From Xiphydria camelus (taxonomy: Eukaryota > Arthropoda > Insecta > Hymenoptera > Xiphydriidae): a stretch of DNA of 64,000 nucleotides. Positions 1-13,148 of the stretch are shown here, piece by piece. The DNA lies in NCBI GenBank assembly GCA_963678675.1, contig OY783192.1, forward strand, positions 35,619,250-35,683,249, given 5' to 3'. Within the stretch, counting starts at the first letter, position 1, and every line of letters begins with the position of its first letter. The position numbers and the translations under genes were made by a program. The notes beneath the pieces are model-generated. The model did not search any database and was not told the origin of the DNA. It saw only the letters and a program-made list of their open reading frames with translations.

Positions 1-2611
1 GAACTAACTCCGTTTAGCGGCAGTGAGAGCGATTGCTGCTGCTGTTGCGGCGATCCCACCGAACGATGCGTCAGCAGACGTAGGACCAAAGGATACAACT
101 CCAACTCCACTTGTGATCCTGCCATTCAAGTACTCTCTATACAGTGTTTCAAAACTGTATGAATAATTGAGTTTTCATTCATCGCGATGGCTTCTTAACC
201 CATTTGCCTTGAAATATTAGCCGTATCGATGTGTTACAAGTCTTAGCACGACAATAATACCGGTGATCAACACATCACAATTGCGACGGCAATTAACTCA
301 TTCGAGATGCAATTTTAGGTTTAATGGATAGAGCGCTTTTTTAACGGGACATGCGAATCTTTTCATTGTATTTTGCCGGAATAGGTCGCTTAATTTGTCG
401 GAAGAATCGACGTTGCAATGCAAAAGCGAAATAAAATCGTGCACAATACGAAACAAATGTTTAATCTTAAATACGTTAATAATGTCTCAAATGCTAGATA
501 TTCGGCCATATGTGGGTATCCAAATATTTCGCAATCTCCAATTATCCATTCATTGCAAATTACAATCAATTCAACAGCCCAAACTTGTGACATACGCGTA
601 CCTGTCGAGGGTAGAATGACCTGTCTTGGAAGGGCTGGAGCGCCACCGTGCCATTGCACGAGTGCTTTCCAAAGGGCGTCGGGTAGCAAGTAAAAATCCC
701 TCCCCTGAGTAATCACGAAGCTCCTTCTGAGCCGACCTCCTTCGCCCGTGAGAGCTGGAACGCGGTAACGCGGCGCGTCCACGAGTGTGGTATTATCTAT
801 CGGTCCCAACGTCGTGGATTCGCTATTGTTTCCAGCGATTTCGGTTGGTACGACGCTGTCCAGCATACAATAGGAGCGCCATTGGTTCCACCAAAGGGAC
901 GCGACGAGGTACCAAAATTGCCCAACTCTCAGCCCTCTCCTCTCCTCCCGCGAAAGCCAGCCCATCACGATTTCACCCTCCTCGTGACGTCCCATCGGCC
1001 TCAAACCCAACACCACGTGACAGAGCTGATCCAGCAATCGCAAGAAAGCCAACGGCAAATCTCTCTCGGACGTCCAAACGAGCCATTCTTCCATGGTGAG
1101 CGGATGTCGTGGCAGATCTTCCTCCTCTTCCTTCGCTTCCTTGGCTTCCACTTCGTCATCGCGAACCAACGATAATACTTCCACCATGTGCTTGAGTTCC
1201 ACCTCACTCAGCACACCATCGCGATCGCCGTCGAATACCTTGAAGCAAACTGAAAGCAAAAGTATCTCAATATATCTATTCAACACGAAGAAAACGATCC
1301 TATAATTGCAGTTCAAGTAGATACACACACTTCATTCTTTCAACAAGGGGCCCTCGACACGCGGCCGAAATTCCGCAAGCCATTTCTTTGAAGTCTATGT
1401 GATTGTCTCGGTTCTCGTCAAAGGCTGCCACAAGGCCTGGACAAACGCTGAGAGGCATCGGCGGTGAAATCATCGGTACCAGAGTCTCCAGATCTAATCG
1501 CCCTGTTCTCGATTGTCCTTTCAACATCCAGTAATGTTTCTCCAATTCGATTATATCGGTTTCCTCCACTGAAATTGGTTTAATCGTAATGAGGGGTGAC
1601 TTTGAATGATAACTGATAAAATTATATTTTCTTGTAGTTTAATGCCAGAAACGAAATTCAAACAGTGAGTTAACATTTTAATCTCATTGGTACAACACTT
1701 GGTCCTGTAAATTTCATTGCTGGATAAGTAAATGAACGCCGTTAAAATAAACATACAATGCGTAACACCAGCTAGACTTTGAAAGAACGTTGGCGTTTCC
1801 ATATCATTGCCGAGGGACAATATACTGTTTGGTGCCAGTAACCAACTGGAGAGCGGAGTTGCATCAGGATTTTCCAGCTGCCTCTGGCGCCAATCTTCAT
1901 AAGCGATATCTATGCCATCCTTTTCGTAGACTCTCTCCTTCACCAATACATCTTTATTAAACAGGGATCCACCATCAACGGTGTGCAAATCGTACAAAAC
2001 TGAAATAAAGATGATACATAAATGAGAGTCGTGCCAAGAGGGCAAAAAGCTATATATATTATAAAAATAGGAGATACTTACAACGGAGTTTCTCCTCTTG
2101 CTTGCCTCTTGTCAGCAAAACTAGCCCACACAATAGTTCCTTGAACCCTATACCTCTTTGTGTACCGCCACAGGCAGTATATATGTACTGAAAATGAACA
2201 GGGAATTTTAGTCTCTCTTATTCTATGTATACACCGATCCTTTACTCCAAAAAATCTTACAACAGACTCGCTTCAGATACATCAAAATAATAATAATAGA
2301 AACAGAAGAATAGGACAGAATAAAGGAGCATTGGAAGTGACTGATCCTACAAACCTCTGCTATCTGTGAGGGTACGCAATCGCCAAGTACATCCTGCACG
2401 AATACGTTACAATTGATAACTCCATTGATACTGGTACGTTTAAAAGCCTCCCTCAGCCTCCTCAGCTCCGATTCCGTAACTGTCAACACGCGCAGTATCA
2501 ATTAAGCGCAATTAAAGAAAGCCTTTCTTTCAACGTCCCTCGGGGTTACATACCTCGTTTGACGGCATCTTCATAGGAGATGCTAAGCGATTTCGATTCC
2601 TTTCCACCCAT
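1..2611 (-). CDS. USP32: USP32-like ubiquitin C-terminal hydrolase, 5' part (EF-hands and DUSP domain)
   Basis: Deubiquitinase of the USP32 family, which in animals removes ubiquitin from substrates on Golgi and endosomal membranes. Seven exons can be joined on the minus strand: 2611-2554, 2479-2355, 2187-2082, 1999-1757, 1568-1329, 1249-602 and 118-1, running off the left edge; about 512 residues are visible. The start MGGKES resembles the human MGAKES start and could be myristoylated (G2). Two Ca-binding EF loops are clear: DENRDNHIDFKE (exon 5) and DGDRDGVLSEVE (exon 6). The DUSP domain follows (GWLSREER, WWNQWRSY, EGGRLRRS, LPRQVI). The Cys/His USP catalytic domain is expected to the left of the window, so activity cannot be judged here. 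Exon phases are consistent at every junction. The gene is head to head with SGSM, 544 bp apart. Confidence 0.92.
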
Positions 2612-3155
2612 CCTACAATTAATTACTTTTGATGCTATAATACAAACATCATCGATCTATAAATTGACTATTATCGAGAATTAAAATACGCTATTTAGCA
2701 GACGGGCTCACGATCCGACTTTGACTTTTATTAGTCGGCCATACTTTGTTTTGCATTCGATGTTTTCTGATTCTGACAGCTACGTTCGTTCATTCACTCC
2801 TTCCGCATTTCATTACACGGTGGCACTGCAGTCGGACGACGGCAAAGACCATAGACTATGCCCTCCAGCGCGCGCGCTATATTGAATGAGGGTTAATAGT
2901 GGACGGGCAAGAGTGGGCAGTGACAGGAAATTAACAATCTTTATTGAGATAAGCGGTTTCGGTGTGCCTTTTCGTATTGCCGCGTAGTATTATGCTACTC
3001 GTTACGTCGTCGGAAAAACGTAACTAACGCGGAAATTCGTTTTCGCGATTATACAGAAGTACGAGACAGGTGACAACGCATATCTGATTTATTGATTTTT
3101 TGTTGCCCCACCCTTGTTTCGCGTCTACCTCGAATACTTGACAGAGATACAGCTC
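2612..3155. promoter_or_regulatory. Shared divergent promoter space USP32/SGSM
   Basis: A 544-bp interval between two divergent start codons. It must hold both 5' UTRs and probably a bidirectional promoter. No TATA box at a convincing position and no known motif cluster was recognised; around 2860-2885 it is locally GC-rich. Confidence 0.6.
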
Positions 3156-6100
3156 ATGCCGGGCCTAGACGCCACCCGTGAAGTCGAGATGGGTGAGTGT
3201 CGGTTTATTGTAATCTACTCGAGCTTAAGCGATACATGAACGATAATATACGATGCGTCTTCACACCCTTCTCCCTGGAAGAATTTCGCTCACGGGTACC
3301 TCGCACTTTTGGAGGGTGTCATGCATGTTAAACGAAACTACGAAGTCTCTTTCGTCACGTCTTATGTCGTCGAATTAAATTTCAGAAAGAAACTTCAAGG
3401 AGAAGTTAATCAAAAATGTGAAGAAAGAGGTGAAGCAAATAATGGAAGAGGCGGTGACTAGAAAATTTGTGCACGAAGAGAGCAGCAGCATAACTTCTCT
3501 ATGCGGTGAAATTTCTTGAAGATACTCTCTTTAAATCATAGCAAGTATCGCGAGATTGACTCTAAAATGCAAGGATTTACCATTTCAGCTGCCGTAGAGA
3601 CATGCCTCTCTAAAGGTTTAAGAAGACGGGCGTTAGGATTATTTAAAACTAGCTCCACCACAGCCTTGCTTCATAAAATAGCTAAGAATTTTCCTCCGGC
3701 TGATAAAATCTCGAAAATGGTTCAAGAAATAGAAAATGCAGAACCATCCAACAGAAAGTCTTCGAGCAGCGGAGATAGCACTAGCAGACAAATTCCCCCT
3801 CCGCTGCTAAAGAAAAATTCCACCGGTGTCCTGTCACAGCCTCACCGTCATTCCCCGAAATATTTATGGATTCGTCTTGCTCTTGTGGAAAAGCAGTTAT
3901 CAAAAATTATCAATTATTTAGTGCTGAACAGCTCCAAGTATTATGAAAAAGATGCCCTTGTCGCTGATCCTGAATATGGATCGCTATTAGGCTCCCTCTT
4001 GGTGGGGCCATGTGCTTTGGATTACTCGAAAACCAAAACACCTGACCATTTCTGGACGGATCCGCCAGCTGACGAACTCATCCAGAGACATCGAATTTCC
4101 TCCGGAACAACCAGTTGCACACCGGCTCCTCCGTTAAATGTAAGTCCTTGGTAATTCTCTATCAATATTGCGATAGGAGAGAGCAAGGGAAAATCTGACT
4201 AACAGCAAAGAGAAATACCACACACTGCTCTGATAACAAATATCTTAAGCCGAAACTGGTAAAAACATAATTATGGATTGCAGTCAATACGAAACGCTTA
4301 GTATACTTGAGTCATAAGTAACTTTTTGAAATCGGTACCACTTAATGACGATGGTATACATATTGATTGGCATTGATATCAATCTGTATGCGCGCGTAGT
4401 TTGGCCGAAGTTTACACACGGGCGGGAGCTCTGAAGACGCTCTCGGACAAATGCCTCGTTCTGCCAAGGATTACGTAGAGTCTCTGCACCAGAACAGCAA
4501 AGCCACCCTACTGTATGGAAAGAACAACGTTAACGTTCATCCGGTATGCATTAATTGTAACCATTACTCAAGTTCACATTACTACCCCTTGCGTGACCAC
4601 ACAAACGTACCAATGTATTTATCACAGCCACAATCGGATCCAATGCCCGGTTATCTATCCTTGCACCAGAGTGCTCAAGGTCTTGTGATCAAATGGACGC
4701 CAAATCAGCTTATGAATGGTTTTGCGAGCAATATCTCGGCAGAATCCGGTGGTACCGGTACCACTGATGGAAAGGAGGGAAAGGAGGATAAATCTCAATA
4801 CTGGCAGTATGCGCTTAATCTCAGAGTAGAGGATATTGTGTACGTCCACTGCCATCAGCAAGGGGGTGGGGAGGGTGGCGGTACCGTTGTCCTAGTTGGT
4901 CAGGATGGGGTTCAGAGACCTCCCATATGCTTCCCCACAGGTACAACGAAATTCGAGTACGAATAAAATACTTAGATAGACTTTTCCATCCACGTACGTG
5001 CTACATGTTTCAATATTCCCCTGCATTTTGCAGGCTTTTTTTTTACCCACTCTGAGTATGCGACAGGAATGTCGAATAATCACAACCAATTTTCATTCAA
5101 TTCGTTTAGGCCAAGGACATTTATTGTCCTTCCTATCGTGCTTGGAAAACGGATTGCTTCCACTCGGTCAGTTGGATCCGCCATTATGGTCCCAGCGTGG
5201 CAAGGGCAAGGCATTTCCCAGAGGACGCAGACGCCCTTCCCCGTCACCCGAACAGAATGAGGAGAACGTGGACTATGTATTCAGAATCGTCGCCAAAGCG
5301 AGTCAGGAAGATTTGAGTAAGTAAAGAAATATCTTCGCATATGGCTAGACCAAATTGACTTGACAATTCATTATGCATTCTTGATAGATTTCATTAATCT
5401 TAAGTTTGGTCATTTCTTTCACGACTCTCGGAACTCATCATGAACACAAATGAATTATTAATCATCCATCATTTACAATATACAATCGTACATATAAATA
5501 GTCGACTACATAAAAACCTATCGACTGGATGAATAGTGTTGAATCAGGAGCTAATGGATCCTGGCTACAACAAAAGCGGTGCCAAAAATTGGCGAATCCT
5601 CTCGTCTACGTCTGCGTCTGGTTCTAGTAGCGATTCGCCACATACATCCGAATCGCTTAATCCTCCCGATAGTCCTGCTCCAACTATCGCGACTGAAAAT
5701 GGAAATGGTCATCCCATTCGTTTAGTTTGCCAAACGATGAAACGACAAATTATATCCAGAGCATTTTACGGTTGGCTCGCCTATTGCCGACACTTATCCA
5801 CGGTCAGTCGAAGCTTTATTCGCGACGAAAATTTCCCTCTATCCTTAAAACAAATTCTTTTCAAAGTCGTGGTATCTACAGGTCAGGACGCACCTTTCGG
5901 GTCTAGTGAATGGAAAGATAGTTGAAGGAGGCGTAGAAGACAGGGAAGGTCTGACTGTGGAGAAGTGGCAACTATTGTCAAAGGACGGATGCGTTTTTGA
6001 TAGTCAGCAAGTGCTGAGATTAGTCTATTACGGGGGTGTCGCGGCAGAGTTGAGAAACGACGTTTGGCCGTATTTGTTGGGCCATTATCAGTGGGGAAGC

Positions 6101-7467
6101 TCTCCAAATGAGAGACAGGAGTTGGATGAAAGTACCAAACAAAACTACGAAGCTACTATGTCCGAGTGGCTCGCAGCCGAAGCGGTCACCAGGCAACGCG
6201 ATAGATTTGGCAGTGAATCGAGTGAGGGGTAAGGACCACAAGCCATTCAAATGTATATATAAGCGTTCGGGAGTCAGTGCAGTAGATTGTAATCTTGCGC
6301 TCGACGCAGACTTTCCACGGATGCGGATGATGAGGAGGACGGCGAAATCGACTCAGATTCTCCCGAAGCACGGGAAGATCCTGCTTCCCCAGCTTCGTCC
6401 CAAGGTGGTCTGTACTCGAAAGAACTTCTAGATTTATTCGCCCTGAATTTGCATAGAATAGACAAGGATGTACAGCGTTGCGACAGAAACTACTGGTACT
6501 TTGCACAGACTGACAATTTGGAAAAATTACGAAATATCATGTGCACGTAAGTTACTTGAGTCGGGTTGATCGATTCTTCCCATTCGATTGAAAATATATA
6601 TTGGTATCGTACCAATTGCGCATTCTCTTTGCCATGTCAGATACGTATGGGAAAGATTAGAAGCTGGCTACATGCAAGGAATGTGCGACCTCGTCGCTCC
6701 ACTGTTGGTGGTGTTCGACGACGAAGCAAAAGCCTACGCGTGCTTTTGTCTGCTTATGGAGCGCATGACTGCGAATTTTCCCCATGGCGGAGCAATGGAC
6801 GCTCATTTTGCTAATATGCGCAGTCTTATTCAAATACTCGATGCCGAACTTTTCGAATTGATGCACCAACACGGGGATTACACGCATTTTTACTTCTGCT
6901 ATCGATGGTTCGTAACGTCAATAATAATACCAAAAATCGATAATAGAAAGGTTCAAATTCTATCGAGAAAGAACCACGTGCATTTGTTTTCCAGGTTCCT
7001 TCTTGATTTCAAAAGAGAGCTGGTTTATGAAGATGTATTCATGACGTGGGAAGTGATCTGGGCAGCTAGATACGTAGCGTCCAATCATTTCGTTCTTTTC
7101 CTAGCTTTAGCTCTTGTACAAACATACCGCGACATCATTCTTACTAATTCCATGGACTTCACGGATATCATCAAATTTTTCAATGGTGAGGCTACCTATA
7201 TCAATGTTCACACTTGCTCTGCGTGCCCCATACTATCAATCTATCTCTGTTTAACTGCTTACTATTTTTAAAAGATAGCTCGTATCTCTGTAATGCAATT
7301 CATCGTTAAAAAATCGAGAAAATAAGTGCTGCAATTCGTCTAAGTATACCCATATACAAATAACCTTGTGTTAAACAGAAATGGCTGAGAGACACGATGC
7401 TCGAGCAGTGCTGGCGCTGAGTCGAGAGCTGGTTCTCCAATTGCAGACACTCATCGAAAATAAATGA
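3156..7467 (+). CDS. SGSM: Small G protein signalling modulator (RUN + TBC RabGAP)
   Basis: Rab-GAP-type modulator of the SGSM1/2 family; relatives bind Rap/Rab GTPases and inactivate Rabs in membrane traffic. Twelve exons: 3156-3192, 3386-3505, 3589-4139, 4400-4543, 4628-4940, 5110-5316, 5537-5802, 5882-6228, 6310-6546, 6641-6907, 6995-7185, 7379-7467 (2769 nt, 922 aa). RUN domain roughly residues 20-190, PH-like Rab/Rap-binding region about 240-455 ([35 protein letters not shown]), TBC domain from about 575. Both TBC fingers are present: arginine finger IDKDVQR (I712, D715, R718) and glutamine finger GYMQ (Q753), so the GAP is predicted active. It ends in IENK like vertebrate SGSMs but is shorter (human SGSM2 about 1000 aa), mainly between the finger-bearing parts. 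The exon-4 acceptor at 4400 is weak and was chosen by phase; exon 10 uses an unusual GTTCGT donor. Confidence 0.94.
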
Positions 7468-8091
7468 GCTTCAGCTGTAAGTCTTTCATTTAAATATTAC
7501 GCGTCCAAGTCTAAATCAGGCATGATTCTGTGTAAATCAAATGGAAAACAAATAAGACCTAGGGGTCCGTTTTAAATTCGGACATAATTTACAAAGATAC
7601 TTAGATCACACACATCATACGCACATACAATAATATGACATTCGGGTATATATAAATATATATTTATTTACTTATGAAAAATGGTGCACGTGTAGATCGC
7701 GTCCGCCCTATTAAAGTAATTGTTAATATTGTCAACGGATTATTCCGTCTAGTCTTCTAATCTCATTATTACATTCAACTTATTTCAATGTGAGTAAGAT
7801 AAAATCTACTTTCCTTGTTTTTAAAATCTTTGAATTTGGTACTTAAATTTAACACTGTACAGTCCACATCATGTTATAACTACTACCAAAGAATGCCTAA
7901 CAGAATACATACGCGTTTTAAAATGTGACAAAATATATATTTTTACAATCCAACTCTCAACACTTGAGCAAACCGCTTGCTGATCTAAATACAAACTAAT
8001 TACACGTATGCAAAAACTATCTTCGTTTCTGAAAATGAAAACTAAAAATAGATATCAATAGAATTGTAATTATGTATCATGTATTTTACAA

Positions 8092-8115
8092 AATAAAACA
8101 ATATAATTTAATAAA
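8092..8115 (+). terminator. Candidate SGSM poly(A) signals (two AATAAA)
   Basis: AATAAA at 8092-8097 and again at 8110-8115 on the plus strand, about 630 nt after the SGSM stop codon. A position-only inference; earlier variants could be used. Confidence 0.45.
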
Positions 8116-8298
8116 TACACGTACATCGTATAATGCAATCAAGTTCTCATTGAATTGTTTGCTGATCAAAGTATAAATATTAGAACAGTTTTGTTCAGTT
8201 TCAATTGTATCAAATTATTGGAGAGGAAGATCTTAGGAATGGTGTTCAAGTAGGCCAATAAGTAACACATTTTGTACTTAAAAATGTCAAAAATATTG

Positions 8299-8304
8299 TT
8301 TATT
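8299..8304 (-). terminator. Candidate SVOP poly(A) signal
   Basis: TTTATT on the plus strand, so AATAAA on the minus strand, about 420 nt after the SVOP stop. If used, the SVOP and SGSM 3' ends come within about 200 bp of each other. Confidence 0.35.
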
Positions 8305-8721
8305 TCGTCCTATCATTCAATAAATATTTTAGCATGTTAATCAATTAATTTGTTGCAATGTATAAATAGTAATATTCTGGTGCAGGCACTTATTTTTCTT
8401 ATGTACACTTATTGTTAAATAATTAATACTGTTATAGACTTGCAAGAGAATTAAGTACGTATAGCTTTTGAATTACGTATCGCGTACCCAGTAAAGATCG
8501 GCTCATATATTTTTCGCGTGTCCTTACATATCTTTTATGCATAGCGAGTATCTTCATTCTGTATAAGTAGATTTCATTGTTCACGTCTTTTCGTAATTCT
8601 GTCTCGCTTCAAACCCTTCATTCATCCCTACTTCACGATGTTTTTAATTTCGTACATTATAACTTCTCCTGATGAATACCTCCCACCGTGTACAAAAATA
8701 AAAATTTACGTATTTATCATT

Positions 8722-10999
8722 TCATTTGGCTGGGCGGGAAGAATCACTCATTTCTTTCCCTTTCGTCTCGACAGGCAATGCCATTGTCGCTATAGCTGCG
8801 CACAGTGCAGCAGCCGCGTACGTTCCCATGGCTGTAGCTACTGACCACTGGAGAAGCACTTGTGCCACGTAAGGTGTGAGCATAGCCCCGAGTCGCGCCA
8901 TAGCGCTACACGCACCGACCCCGACACTACGTAAATGAGTCGGATATACTTCGGGGGTGTACACGTACGCTGCCTGAAATACTCCGGCTATCAAACCCCT
9001 ACCCAAAAATATACCTATCGTGAGCACAGTCCTACTCAAAACGCACGACCTACTAAGTATGCTCACAATTATTGCGAACAATACCAACTGACAAGCCATG
9101 GTCTTCTTTCGACCGATCTTTTCAATAGCGATAATCGTAGAGAGAATCCCGGGAAATTCAGCTAACGTGGTCCACATTAAATCCATGTAATCGCTACGTT
9201 CCAATTTGCAATCCAATTGGCACTTGTTCTCACCATCTCTTCCGCCGCTCCAACCACCGCATTGTTCCGGTGAGGTATCGAACAATTCCGTTGTCATTAG
9301 GACCACTCCGTAGTAGCAAAAAGCACTGGTCATCCTGGAAATAATTCCGTTTGTTAGAGAATTTAAAGTTTTTCTTACAGTCTAAGTGCGCATGACTTAT
9401 TGTTAGTCTTTGAAACTCACCAAATTAGCCAAAGTAAGATAGACGTCCTGCGCATCTCTACATTCAACAAATCTCTCAGTCTACCGCGGCCGTTCGGATA
9501 ACACCGATCTATGACCAACCTTCCTAAAGGCATCGGTTTCCCATTCTCACGAGCAACCCTTTCCAATGTAGAGAATGCCCTGTCCGTACGTCCCGATGCC
9601 ATATCGAACATAGCTGACTCTGGGAGCCACTGGCACAAATATCGTAAACCAATAAGAAATTATATGATCCTTTCTTCACGTGTATGCTTCTCGGTCGCAA
9701 CAACTTACCGGTGTAATCATTGCAAAGATAAATAGAGGTAGAGTTGAAAATGCGAGAAGCCATCGCCAGCCAAGGCTTGGCATCACTGCCAGTGCAAGTG
9801 CCACTTCGAAACAAGCGCCAAGTGCCCAGAAACACTACGCAAATTATAATAATTTAGATAAAATAAAAAATAATCAGCAATGTACAATCTTTCGTACAGA
9901 TGAGTATCCGTAATACGCTGGTATTATTGTTACTTGTTATATTAATTTGTGAGCCAGTTTTGTTTGGTGCCATTTATAAAATATCCACAGTCTAAACTCC
10001 AAGGAATGGGAATGAAATAAGGTATAAAAAAAATGGATGCGAATGAACTTACATCCAATAAAACGACACATTTGGCTCTTTGCTTTGTAGGAAGAAACTC
10101 TGCGTATAAGGTCACACTGGAAGAGACAAACACAAAAGCCAACGAAAATAACAAAAAACCCATAAAAGAAAGAGCAAACAGGCAAGAAGTCGCGGTTTAA
10201 AGAATGTGAGCTTACGATTGCGGTACACAGCCGATCGCGAAGCCAACGAGTCCCCGGAGTAGTAGGATCCACAGGAAATTCGGAGCAATGGCACTGAGAA
10301 GCCCATAATAAGAGAGTAGTGCCGCGCATAGTGTCAACGCTTGTTTTCTGCCATAACGATCGCTCAAATTTCCCCAAAATGTCGAGCTCAACATCATACC
10401 CAGGAAAACGACCTAGAGATTCAAAAAAGACGGTAGTTCAATATCAAAGGGTGAAAAATAGTTTTGAAAATTAGATTAATGAGAGTGTTTCCATTTAATT
10501 GCACTATAGTATACTCGTTGAGCATCCTGGGCTGGTATTAAATGACAAAAAAACGTACTGTAGTGGTCAGTGCTTGTTGAAATCTTGATATACCCCAATC
10601 GCAATGTAAAGTTGGGCTGAGTATACTGAGTATAGTCATTTCCATGCTGTCCGCCATCCAACAGAGACCGGTGAACAGCGATAGCTTAACTTGAAATTTA
10701 CCAAAACCCAATGCATTCACCGCTTGTCCTACAGTGAATGTATCTGTTGACAGCGATCGATTGGATGTATTCAAACTTTGCTCAGATACAGCACTGGTTA
10801 AAGAAACGGAAATCCAGAATAAACTCTTACCATCGGGTATGACTGTTACGGAAGCAAGTTCCATCGGTGGACTTATATTACTGCAGCTGCCATTGACGTT
10901 TCTTACATTTTGCGTGGCAACGTTAAGTTCAGAGCCGTGAAGCTCTCCTTCCAGCTCTTGATACGGCTCCGAATATTTTTGACGTCGATAACTAGGCAT
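8722..10999 (-). CDS. SVOP: SV2-related protein, MFS transporter (SVOP-like)
   Basis: Twelve-helix major-facilitator transporter of the SV2/SVOP branch; SVOP sits in synaptic vesicles and its cargo is unsettled. Seven exons: 10999-10831, 10743-10559, 10412-10216, 10116-10053, 9834-9709, 9629-9421, 9334-8722 (1563 nt, 520 aa). SVOP hallmarks in order: [10 protein letters not shown] before helix 1, WMADSMEM in helix 1, the MFS loop motif [83 protein letters not shown] and a PVETKG end. The length and order match vertebrate SVOP (about 548 aa), with a different N-terminus. The first intron (10744-10830) was placed by its GTAAGA donor and phase; reading straight through also stays open for some distance. 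Head to head with unc-119. Confidence 0.94.
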
Positions 11000-11573
11000 T
11001 GCGATTTTTTTTCTTACTTAAATTGTCGCAATTTTTCCGTACAAGTACGCCTACACGAGCAGAGAGAGGCGTTCGACCCACATGCCGTTAACTCTGATTG
11101 TCTAAATTAGGTAATGTGCACCTGACAGATGTCATCGAAAATGTAAACAGTTTTGACAGCTCGGTTGACAGTTATCCAGTGACGTCAAAGGGTGTTTTCT
11201 AACCTACACCGATGTACAACCATACCGCACGAGAGAGCCAATCAAACATCCGTTCTTCCCGTTCTTCCACACACCACGGAAGAAGTGATCATTCTATTGG
11301 CCATCGTGGCCGGGCGCTATGCCTGTCTCGGGATCTAGCGGCAGTCGACAGTCGACACCCGTTGTTGCTACGGTGACGTTTGGTGGTGTTTCAAGTTTGT
11401 ATCATTCAGTACACGTCAATCAGCTGGCGATCGAACGATCGCGTTTTTAAATTTGACAGTGACAATGCTGATACATTAAACGCTATTATAGTTTAGTGTT
11501 GGAAAATCGTTTAATTCGCGTATTTATGCAATCTCGAGTATAGTGTGGTACGGACGAAAGGATATCATTAAAA
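11000..11573. promoter_or_regulatory. Shared divergent promoter space SVOP/unc-119
   Basis: 574 bp between start codons. It contains a CCAAT-type motif (AGCCAATCAAAC near 11237-11248) and an X-box-like element at 11364-11377. No TATA box is seen at a convincing position. Confidence 0.55.
11364..11377 (+). promoter_or_regulatory. RFX X-box-like site upstream of unc-119
   Basis: GTTGCTACGGTGAC fits the two half-sites of the RFX/DAF-19 X-box (GTTGCC..GGNAAC) but has AC instead of AT at the centre. It lies about 200 nt before the unc-119 start. UNC119 is a ciliary-cargo chaperone and X-boxes mark ciliary genes, so the context fits; binding is inferred only. Confidence 0.35.
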
Positions 11574-13148
11574 ATGAGTGTAGTGCAAAGAAAGAAGACA
11601 AGTGGAACGACCAATGTGCCAATTAACCCAACATCGGTGCACGAAAGTAATGGAAATGGTGATACCGAGGATGAAGCGATAACTCCAGAGATGGTCCTTC
11701 AGTTACCGACAATCGCAGACAGTAAGTGAACGTGTTATTCCTCTTGCCAGTTCATTAGTTCTGTAATTTCTACATTAATAGACGAGAAATGTGTCGGATG
11801 CAACTAGTTTCATTAGAATTTAAAGTGGTTTATCTCTTCGCATTAGCATCTTTTCTTAATATAATTGACTCTTTTTACGTCGCAGAATATTTGTGTTCAC
11901 CAGAGGCAAATGTTTACGACATAGACTTCACTCGTTTTCAAATACGTGATCTTGAAACTGGCACGGTACTCTTCGAAATAGCAAAACCACCTGTTACGGG
12001 TAAGTAAAAATGTTCATTTGCATATAAATTAGGCTAGACCGTTAAGCAGAAGTACAAATAATATAGCTGAATAAGAAAGGATCAAGGTTGATGGTCTGCG
12101 TGATTGGTTATCCAAGAAATAAGTGTCTCCATTGTATGTACAGTAATAAATAGTAATATAATTATCATAAACAACATTCTTAATAATGAATAAACACAAG
12201 AAATCTTACCTTATTAGAATGCGACAGCAATCAAGAGTCTGAGCCAGATAACGAAGAAGCGGGATGCGGAGATCCAAATACAGGCCGCTTTGTTCGTTAT
12301 CAATTTACACCTCAGTTTCTCAAATTAAAAACAGTTGGTGCTACGGTCGAATTTATGGTGGGGCCTCGCCCTGTTAATAAATTTAGAATGATCGAGCGGC
12401 ATTTCTTTCGAGATAAATTGCTCAAAACATTCGATTTTGAATTTGGATTCTGCATACCGAATAGCAAGAATACCTGTGAGCATATTTATGAATTTCCGAC
12501 GCTTCCTTCCGAATTGGGTAAGCAAAATTGTTTGGCGAACGTATATGATTGCTGCATGTGATTTCTGAGTTCTATTTTGAAATAACTCGTCTGATCACTA
12601 ATAGTATTGTACAATCTAATCTCCTATGATGTCGCGCTAAGGCTTAGAGAATAGCGATGTTGGCAGACAGAAGAGATTGGAAGAATTTTAATTATTATCT
12701 TTTTTTTTTTTGGAGATTGAGAGGTCTCAAATGTTCTTTTTATGCCAAATCTCGGATAATCAATTTCTTTCTACTGCAGTCTTTTAATTGATGGACATCC
12801 TATGACATAAAGACTGTACCTGACATTAAGTTAACTTTATGAGCTGTACTTTAATCTCTGAAAGTGATGTACAAACTTCCAAATTTATCCATTGCTATCG
12901 CACGACAGAATTAAAAGTTTCAGTGTCGTGGAATATAGAACCTGTAGTAGACAACGTCATGGGAAATTGGACTGTATGAGATGTCGTATCATTTAGATAC
13001 CTTTTCATTCTACATTTTTACAGTCACAGAAATGATTGCCAACCCATTCGAGACACGCTCGGACTCCTTTTACTTCGTGGACGATCGGTTGGTAATGCAT
13101 AACAAAGCGGATTATGCGTACAATGGTGGATTTTGGGAAGAGTTGTAA
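11574..13148 (+). CDS. unc-119: UNC119 lipid-cargo chaperone
   Basis: UNC119 is a PDE6-delta-like beta-sandwich protein that extracts N-myristoylated proteins from membranes and delivers them to cilia and synapses. Four exons: 11574-11721, 11886-11999, 12218-12517, 13024-13148 (687 nt, 228 aa; human UNC119 is 240). Family blocks: [73 protein letters not shown], and the end [19 protein letters not shown]. The N-terminal about 50 residues are low-complexity, Thr/Asn/Glu-rich, as in relatives, and probably disordered. The start was chosen as the first ATG in an open exon reading into conserved sequence. Its last exon is overlapped on the opposite strand by a 144-codon ORF judged non-coding. Confidence 0.95.

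Larger units (their letters stand above)
7468..8721. other. Convergent 3' UTR / intergenic interval SGSM-SVOP
   Basis: 1254 bp between tail-to-tail genes. The sequence is AT-rich with no coding signal. It holds candidate poly(A) signals on both strands (annotated separately). Confidence 0.7.
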
